Assembly: GCF_036588685.1 (NCBI RefSeq)
Contig: NC_086374.1
Location: 65,160,457 to 65,224,456, forward strand
From: Mytilus trossulus
Taxonomy: Eukaryota > Mollusca > Bivalvia > Mytilida > Mytilidae
Length of the DNA stretch: 64,000 nt
Direction of reading: 5' to 3'
This document shows positions 58,601 to 64,000 of the stretch, piece by piece; position 1 is the stretch's first letter; each line of letters begins with the position of its first letter. The notes under the pieces were generated by a model, which saw nothing but the letters and a program-made list of their open reading frames with translations, searched no databases and had not been told where the DNA came from. The translations under genes and the position numbers were made by a program.

Positions 58601-59986
58601 AATTGGTTGCTTATATAGGGAATCACTGAAGCGTGACTGGACAAGACCCCCTCTTATGTCAGTCAGTGGGCCCCCACTTATGAAAATTCCTGGATCCACC
58701 ACTGGTGCTAGCCCTGGTACCATGGATTTACCTTTATCAAAGGGACTTTATCATTATACAACAAATGACCAATTCAAGAAAATCCAATTTGAAGAGTATC
58801 TATTATCTTACATAAAGTAAAGGCCTTTATTGTTCATTACCAATACCAATTGCTATTTTTTTTTTACCAAATTGTATGTCTCCAAACTGTCAACAGTTTA
58901 ACCCATATAGATAGTTGCAGTGTAATAAAAAATATACTTCTAATCCTGTTAAGACCTTTAACTTCTAACATTTTGTATTATGGGTGTTACTTTAATTTGA
59001 TAATGATATTTTCCAGAAATTGGGGGTTAAAACAATTTCATTTTTGCTTACACATTTTACAGGGCACAATCAAAACAAATAAACATTATAAAAAATGATA
59101 AATATTTGGTAGACATATTTAAGATCAATAACTTTGGTAAATTTGAATTCCACATCTGATGATCTGTCATTGAAATTGTTTTTAGGTATTTTATTATTAC
59201 AAGTATTTATATCAAAAGTTTTAAGGTATTTATTTTTGAACTGCTATAATATGTACAGTAATTGTAAAGTCTAAATTTTGTAAGGAAATTTTTGCCAAAA
59301 ATTGTTAAAAGTCAAAACAGATAAGATTTAGCACAATTTGTATCAATTTTGTATGATCTTTTGCAGTAAAAGACAAAGTCACTTACATACTATAGGTCTA
59401 GATCTTCAATCTTAATTTTAATTTAAGGTGTTCGTTGATATTTAGAAAAAAGCAAGCAGGCGCAGATCCAGAGGGGGGTTCCGGGGGTTGGAACCCACCA
59501 TTTTTTTTGGACAATCTATGCATTTGAATGGGGACATGTAGTTGGAACCCCTTTGTCCTGGGTTAGGAACCCCCCTTTTTTAAATGTCTGGATCCGCCCC
59601 TGAAAAGATTCATGATATATATATATATATAAAAAATAATGAGGTAATCAGAAAAAAAAGGTGACTGTCAGAGTATTTGCCTATTTGGAGAAGAAGTTCT
59701 CTAGTTCCCAATTTACAGCACAGGATGCAGTCAGTCACAGATATTTAATATATATGTGTTATAAAACAAAACAAAATATAATAAAATTTGTATTAACGTT
59801 ACATATTTTTTCTCACTACGATAAATTAATTACTAAAGTTGTGCAAACACACACAAGCTTGGCCGATGCACAGTTATCACAGTGACATTGACCTTATGTT
59901 TCATTTATTATTATAATGTTGAACTTACCACTGCCCCCACAACACAAGATAGACTTTTTTCTTCTCTTAGTCTTTGTAACTGTCAT
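49647..59986 (-). CDS. Eight-exon gene for a 1338-aa disordered protein with C-terminal FF-motif repeats
   Basis: Exons on the - strand: 59986-59929, 58277-58110, 56672-56515, 55721-55676, 54881-53046, 52733-52703, 52100-51811 and 51076-49647. All introns are GT-AG, and phases 1,1,0,1,1,2,1 agree, giving 4017 nt with TAA at 49649-49647. Residues 1-19 are basic then CCGG. 20-60 hold two SPRPxSP(F/I)(D/E)F repeats. 144-755 are Ser/Lys/Glu-rich and disordered, ending in three copies of an 11-aa EETRVFKPVYE unit. 863-1338 hold about eight motifs of form ENLxFFxxVxxDPxF, 45-65 aa apart. No signal peptide, membrane segment or known catalytic domain. I do not recognise the family; a scaffold or microtubule-associated role would be a guess. 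Confidence 0.85.
49690..50860 (-). repeat. FF-motif repeat array within the last exon
   Basis: Copies on the protein, in order: VDVKFFTEQRDPRA, NAKFWTDLAKGN, ELNKVFFSKVASKPQFF, ENLDFFKHVATDPNF, ENMDFFRKVSKDPEFF, ENLDFFLHVSRNPTVF, NNLKFFKNLAKDRDY and ENLKFFREMSQSAKHG. The FF pairs sit at residues 40, 105 (FW), 165, 210, 256, 308, 366 and 425 counted from the Met at 50972. Linkers are Lys/Glu/Pro-rich and not conserved. Confidence 0.8.
51565..51780. mobile_element. MITE in intron 7 (TACTGTAAATTCAGAAATTA family)
   Basis: Left end TACTGTCAATTCAGAAATTA, right end TAATTTCTGAATTTACAGTA; the TA ends suggest TA duplication. Inner landmarks GCATGCATTTATTATTTCG and GATAACCCTGTTGCATTTT are shared with 56230-56437. 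Confidence 0.7.
52498..52615. repeat. Hairpin around a TA microsatellite in intron 6
   Basis: TAAATTACCTTTTACTATTG then TGGCAAGATATCAAAAGAGAG pairs with CTCTCTTTTGATATCTTGTC then ACAATAGTATTAAAAAGGTAATTTA across a (TA)n loop at 52539-52560. MITE-like; intronic. Confidence 0.8.
53161..53269 (-). repeat. In-frame 33-bp tandem repeat (11 aa x3) in exon 5
   Basis: CTCATAGACTGGTTTAAATA plus CCCTTGTGTCCTC recurs three times at exactly 33 bp, encoding EETRVFKPVYE, EDTRVFKPVYE and a variant. The copies are nearly identical at DNA level, which suggests recent expansion. Confidence 0.85.
56230..56437. mobile_element. MITE in intron 3 (same family as 51565-51780)
   Basis: TACTGTAAATTTAGAAATTA at the left, then GCGTGCATTTATTATTGCG, TTATAACCCTGTCGCATTTC and TAAATTTCTGAATTTACTGTA at the right. 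An isolated left-end piece of the family is at 10480. Confidence 0.65.
56940..57440. repeat. Low-complexity AAGATATCTT-rich tract in intron 2
   Basis: Variants of the palindrome AAGATATCTTATAAA and TATGAGATATCTTATA recur more than fifteen times without fixed period. The one GC-rich interruption is CAGGCACGCCGCACCTC at 57357. Confidence 0.7.
58315..58480 (+). mobile_element. Dispersed repeat in intron 1 ('atggctaaaaatg' family)
   Basis: Shares CAAACTCATAAATC, CATGGCTAAAAATGAAAAAG, AGTACACATGACACAACATA and ACTAAAGAATAA with 36405-36560. Confidence 0.65.
58536..58705 (-). mobile_element. GGATCCACCACTG-family MITE in intron 1
   Basis: CAGAGGCAGATTATTGGGGG, C tract (58574-58587), AAAAATTGGTTGC, GGGAATCACTGAAGCGTGAC and TCCTGGATCCACCACTGG, in the same order as 5690-5852. 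Confidence 0.6.
59458..59604 (-). mobile_element. 'gcggatccagcc' foldback repeat in intron 1
   Basis: CAGGCGCAGATCCAGAGGGG at the left and CTGGATCCGCCCCTG at the right, with ATCTATGCATTTGAATGGGG and GTTAGGAACCCCCC between. Inverse orientation to 60795-60955. Confidence 0.65.
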
Positions 59987-60059
59987 CTTCTTGGTGTTAA
60001 AATGTCGATATAAAACTCTGTAGAATGCTTAATCGATTCTAGATCGTCTTTCGCTCCAT

Positions 60060-60130
60060 GTAAACATAAGCGGAAGTGAAAACAGACGAGACAACGTTTA
60101 TGACGTCAAAATAGAACAAACCACGTGATT
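60060..60130. promoter_or_regulatory. Promoter-like motif cluster of the large gene
   Basis: An ETS-type CGGAAGTG at 60071-60078, a perfect CRE TGACGTCA at 60101-60108 and an E-box CACGTG at 60122-60127 lie 85-140 bp upstream of the ATG at 59986. No TATA box. The motif match is direct; function is inferred. Confidence 0.45.
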
Positions 60131-60139
60131 GCGTTCACT

Positions 60140-60790
60140 ATATTGACGTTGGCAATTTCCGAGGTAATATCGTCGGTTTTCCGAACTTTCCCGAAGTGTA
60201 TTACCATGCTATGATGAGGGTGGTGAAGGGGGATACTGAACACGGAAACACGTTAAATAAAAATCGCAAAAACGTAGCACGAAAAATAAAAATCGGAAAA
60301 AAACGAAGCACGAGAAATAAAATCTTTAATATTTAGGAAAAAAGTACCAGATGTTATTACTCAGTCGTTCTAAGCTGAGACTAGTAGTCTCAGTTCTAAG
60401 AGATCATGTAGCCATTATTAATGGACATGAAGACCTTCTGATCACCTTTTAGCGTCTGCTTCTTTCATCCGTTTTGATGTTTTTTTTTATTATTCATAGT
60501 AATCTATGATCATCTGTCTTTGATTGGAATTAGTCAAAAGTACCAGGATTATGGATCATCAGATGGTTATGATCATTTATTAGGGTAGGAACGTTCTTTA
60601 TCGTCAGTTGTCAAAAGGGCCATTTTCGGCTACCGTTAGCGACAAAATGGTGTTTTTTTTTTTACCGTAATTCGAGAAAAGTAAAATCACTTAAAGACTT
60701 ATAACTCCAAGGAAAAGTCAAAACGAAAAGTCCAATATCAATTAAATGCCTTGAAATGACAAAATCAAAACTCAAACATCAAACGAATAA
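60140..60790. other. No supported gene
   Basis: GTTCTAAGCTGAGACTAGTAG, CTCAGTTCTAAGAG near 60368 forms a small hairpin. Otherwise nothing recognised. Confidence 0.4.
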
Positions 60791-60794
60791 ATAA

Positions 60795-60955
60795 CAACTC
60801 AGGCGCGGATCCAGCCATTTTAAAAAGGGGGTTCCGAACCCAGGACAAACGGTGGGTTCCAACTGTACTGTCCCCATTCAAATGCATTTATCGCCAAAAA
60901 AAGGGGGTTCCAACCCCCGGTCCCCCCCCCCTTGGATCCGCCAATGCAACTGTCA
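60795..60955 (+). mobile_element. 'gcggatccagcc' foldback repeat, plus copy
   Basis: CAGGCGCGGATCCAGCCATT, GGGGGTTCCGAACCCAGGAC, TCCCCATTCAAATGCATTTA and GGGTTCCAACCCCCGG, then a C tract and TTGGATCCGCCAATG. Best-preserved copy of the family in the window. Confidence 0.7.
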
Positions 60956-60959
60956 TATT

Positions 60960-61630
60960 CCTGACTTGGGACAGACCGATTTTCTTACGTCAACAATGAT
61001 ATATATTAAACTAGGTTTTATACCTAGCTAAACCTCTCATTTGTTTGACAGTCGCATAAAATTCCGTTATAATGACAACGATGTGTGAAAAAAATCCAAA
61101 CAAACATAACAGGTAACAATGTAAAAAATAGGAATATAGCCGTCATCATTGTGACATAATCTTAAAATCACTATGAAAACTAACTTGGCAAATATTTAAC
61201 ATAGAAGCACAAAAAGGCACATAGACAAAGCACATTAGCAAAAGTGAAAAACACAAAATGTCATTTTGTGTTACCATAGAACAATAACACAATGACGGGA
61301 TGTAAAACTGAGTACAGAGCCACGTAAAATTAATATCACAAAAAAAAACGCATTAAACTAGTGAAAGTAATACTAGTATCAATTGATATTCGTTGGAAAC
61401 CAATTAGGTGGGTTTCGTTGGTACATATGGACCACGAATTCAAATGTTCAACGAATTACAAAATTTCTATAAACTTCTATGCAATGTATAGCCAAACCAC
61501 GAGCTCAAATATCGATGAAAATGCAAGTTTCTTGAATCTACGAAATTTGATACCCACCATGAAATATATTCATCCACACCGATACAGTATAACACGTTAT
61601 TACGATGATAAACAACGTCACTATCCAGAA
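60960..61630. other. No clearly supported gene
   Basis: A 99-codon + frame at 61361-61660 (with STNYKISINFYAMYSQTTSS) has no splice sites or known domain; it may be a repeat passenger. Confidence 0.3.
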
Positions 61631-61886
61631 TCTATACTTCAAGGCGGTGGCATCGTGTAATATTTTGAAATTGAAAGGGAAATTATATCAACATCGTCTT
61701 CATACCCTCCGATTTTATTTTAAAAAGGACATAACGTTCTTTGACATATCCCTGGTTCATCAACTTTCTGTTCAGACACTGGTGACGTTTTACAAAGTCT
61801 GAGTATAGGAGCTGGAAACCCTTGTGTACCAAATAAGTTGGGTAATGGATATCCCATATATGCAAGAATTTTGTGTGAATTAACAT
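61630..61886 (-). pseudogene. Remnant of a reverse-transcriptase-associated protein
   Basis: The - strand reads FQLLYSDFVKRHQCLNRKLM, NQGYVKERYVLF. A +1 shift near 61726 is followed by GGYEDDVDIISLSIS. This text resembles the region found beside reverse transcriptase domains in many mollusc retroelement proteins. The frameshift and the lack of neighbouring domains make it a fossil. Assignment is by recognition only. Confidence 0.45.
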
Positions 61887-61889
61887 TGT

Positions 61890-62355
61890 TACATAAATGT
61901 TATTACTACAGTTTCATACCACAACAAATATGTATTGGTACATGTATCAGTTATATTTGTATCCATATAACAAAAACAAAAAAATGAAAAGGAATAATTT
62001 TGCAATACCTTTTGAATACTATAACTTTTTACATATTTAGACATATTAAGACTGATTAAGTAGATGTTGATATTATAAATATCCGCTTGACGTGCTTGAA
62101 ATGCTTCAGGTTACTTTTGGAGCAGTCATGAATCTTTGAAGCATGCTCACAAAGTGTTTTTTTTGGTGAAATCATTTTCATATTGGTCAAAATGGTTCTT
62201 TGCTTCGACGAGCTTTAGAGGAGATATAATCAAAGAATTAATAAAAATCAGCACAGAAGTTTACTTCCTAGCTCATCTAGCCCCAATCATCGTGTCAGAC
62301 ATTGTCATTACTAAAAACCAATAAATGTATTCTAATCTGAGGATTTCGACATTTT
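61890..62355. other. No supported gene
   Basis: AT-rich spacer; one 62-codon frame without support. Confidence 0.4.
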
Positions 62356-62360
62356 AACAA

Positions 62361-62453
62361 AAAAAAACAATCTTATCATACTGACGATCCACCACAAAGT
62401 AATATAAAAAAAACAATCTTATCATACTGACGATCCACCACAAAGTAATATAA
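62361..62453 (+). repeat. 46-bp direct repeat, two copies
   Basis: AACAATCTTATCATACTGAC then GATCCACCACAAAGTAATAT occurs twice, 46 bp apart, without a mismatch in that core. Confidence 0.9.
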
Positions 62454-62486
62454 ATAGAACCATACAAATAGTAAGCAAATACACAT

Positions 62487-62750
62487 AAAAAAGATGTGGT
62501 ATGATTGCCAATAAGACAGTTCTCCACAAGAGACCAAATCGACACAGAAATTAACAACTACAGGTCACGGTACGGCCATCAACAATGAGCAAAGCCAGTA
62601 CTTCATAATCAGCTATAACAGGCCCCGAAATGACAATGTAAAACAATTCAAACGAGAAATATATGGCCTTATGTTAAAAAAATAAACGAAAAACTAATAT
62701 GCAACACATAAACAAACAACAACCACTGAATTACAGGCTACTTATATCAT
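62487..62750 (+). mobile_element. Dispersed repeat, plus copy
   Basis: GATGTGGTATGATTGCCAAT, TCTCCACAAGAGACCAAATC, GGTACGGCCATCAACAATGA, CAAACGAGAAATATATGGCC and ACAACCACTGAATTACAGGC; same family as 6893. Confidence 0.7.
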
Positions 62751-62759
62751 GTTCTCAGG

Positions 62760-63520
62760 CAAATCTAGATATCATCTCCCATTAGAAAAAAAACATGTGA
62801 AAAAATGAACCTATTATGTGTTGCTCTCCTAGCTACAAAATGTATCCAAAAATCAAAGATGTAGAACATATTCCATCATAATCATTTGGTAACTAATGCA
62901 ATTTCTGTCTCCTCCATGCCCGTCTTTAACATAATTTAAAAAAAAAAAAAAATAACACGTCTAATGCTCAGATTGGTTGTCATCGTGCAACACAGTTAAA
63001 ATAACACCATATAGGAACAACATAGAACTCCTTTTGTCATAAGACACTGTCAAACATCCAAACATACTATCCACACTCATCTGTGTCCACACTTGTTTTA
63101 TTATAAAAAAAAACTTCTTTGAATCACCGAGTCAGTTTTGATCTTGACACGGTTAACGTTGTTCTATAACTTTCTTGTCCTAAAAAGTGCGAAATATTCA
63201 TATAAGAAGTAATTGTAAGTGCTGTAAAGTCACCAACATTGAAAACATTGGAACATACAAGCTGAAATTTGTAAGCAAAACAGAAACTAAATTCAACACC
63301 AGACAAAACAATCAACGGTCATTTATATTTTTTCTTAAAAATTTGTTATGTTTATATTTTATAACAATAACATTAAAGAATATTGTACTTTTACTTTCAA
63401 ATTTGCAAAATAGTACTACTTCTTCCAAAATATCTAATTATATATAAATGTGTACTCGTTCAGTGAAAACGCATGGACGCTAAACTCCAAATCATGTAAA
63501 TTAACTAAAATTAAAAAACA
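62760..63520. other. No supported gene
   Basis: AT-rich, with 63-86-codon frames on both strands that lack signals. Confidence 0.4.
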
Positions 63521-63529
63521 TACAAGACT

Positions 63530-63600
63530 AAAAGAGGATAGCCCTGAAAATGCAGCGGGGTTAAACATGTTTTGTGAGATCTCGCACCTCCCCTCATGAT
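63530..63600 (+). repeat. Fragment of a dispersed repeat
   Basis: GCCCTGAAAATGCAGCGGGG, TTAAACATGTTTTGTGAGAT and CTCGCACCTCCCCT; a related piece in the other orientation lies near 25540. Confidence 0.5.
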
Positions 63601-63631
63601 ACTTCTTGATAAGGAAGAATAAACGAACAGT

Positions 63632-64000
63632 CCAGTGGCGGATTCAGAGTTGGGCCGGGCGTAGAGGGCGTACACCCCCCCCCCCCCCCCCCCTTGCTTG
63701 GCCCTTTTTTTTTTGTAAAATGATTAATCAGACTAGACTTCGTAAACTTTGCCATTTCTCGTATATTTAACTTTTACGCGACAATTATTTACTATTTAAG
63801 ATATTTTTCGCTGGTATTTACTGATTGTCAAAGTCATGTGATTCGCTGCGGTGGAGTTGGCCAGTGCGTCACTCAGTCATTTTGAAATTCAAATTACAGT
63901 AAAACATGGCTAAAGCTGAGGATGACAATCACGACACACCTTCAAAGTGACACAGGATTGAACAAGAACGTATTGACTTCTATTTCACTATTCCACCAAA
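63632..64000 (+). pseudogene. 5' end of a hAT-like DNA transposon with an interrupted ORF
   Basis: CAGTGGCGGATTCAGAG at 63632 looks like a hAT-type terminal inverted repeat, followed by a GC tract and C run (63675-63693). An ATG at 63906 opens 14 codons (MAKAEDDNHDTPSK) to a TGA at 63948-63950. The same frame then continues open, with HRIEQERIDFYFTIPPK, to the end of the window. The continuing frame suggests a single-base nonsense change in a transposase N-terminus. The rest lies outside, so class and state are inferred. Confidence 0.35.

Overview
This is a eukaryotic, AT-rich, intron-containing and very repeat-dense window. Several dispersed repeats are ones I associate with marine mussels (Mytilus and relatives): the 'gtggtatgattgccaatgagac' block, the 'cgccacattatttatg' block, the 'ccatttgattttc...G-tract' foldback and the 'gcggatccagcc' foldback. 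A mussel chromosome is therefore my best guess. It was not checked against any database.

Only two protein genes can be modelled with confidence. (1) At the left edge, on the + strand, is a two-exon KCTD7/KCTD14-like BTB protein of 253 aa (198-215 joined to 1392-2135). Three E-boxes of TFEB/MITF/USF type lie just upstream. (2) At 49647-59986, on the - strand, is an eight-exon gene. Its GT-AG introns all keep phase and give a 1338-aa protein that I do not recognise. It is lysine/serine/glutamate-rich and probably disordered. It carries an 11-aa triplicate repeat and, in the last exon, about eight copies of a short 'ENLxFFxxVxxDPxF' motif.

Smaller coding candidates have good splice or start signals but no partner exons. 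They are a head-to-head pair of first exons at 38349-38507 (-) and 38730-38780 (+), a terminal exon at 20350-20539 (+), and terminal exons at 28156-28204 (-) and 6658-6765 (-).

Between the genes: 6.6-16 kb holds a tandem block duplicated two to three times, with splice-flanked exon-like segments on the - strand. 17.2-19.0 kb, 23.1-25.3 kb, 28.5 kb, 34.0-35.1 kb, 39.2-40.05 kb, 40.8-47.56 kb and 48.5-48.9 kb are tandem-repeat tracts. The largest is a 47-bp minisatellite of nearly 7 kb, interrupted by two cleanly bounded insertions. 30.9-33.97 kb is a dead non-LTR retrotransposon fragment whose YADD motif was hit by a 1.6-kb element with TA target duplication and about 32-bp terminal inverted repeats. 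Many short inverted-repeat elements (MITE-like) fill the introns and spacers. The right end holds a remnant of a reverse-transcriptase-linked protein (61.6 kb) and what looks like the 5' end of a hAT-type transposon with an in-frame stop.
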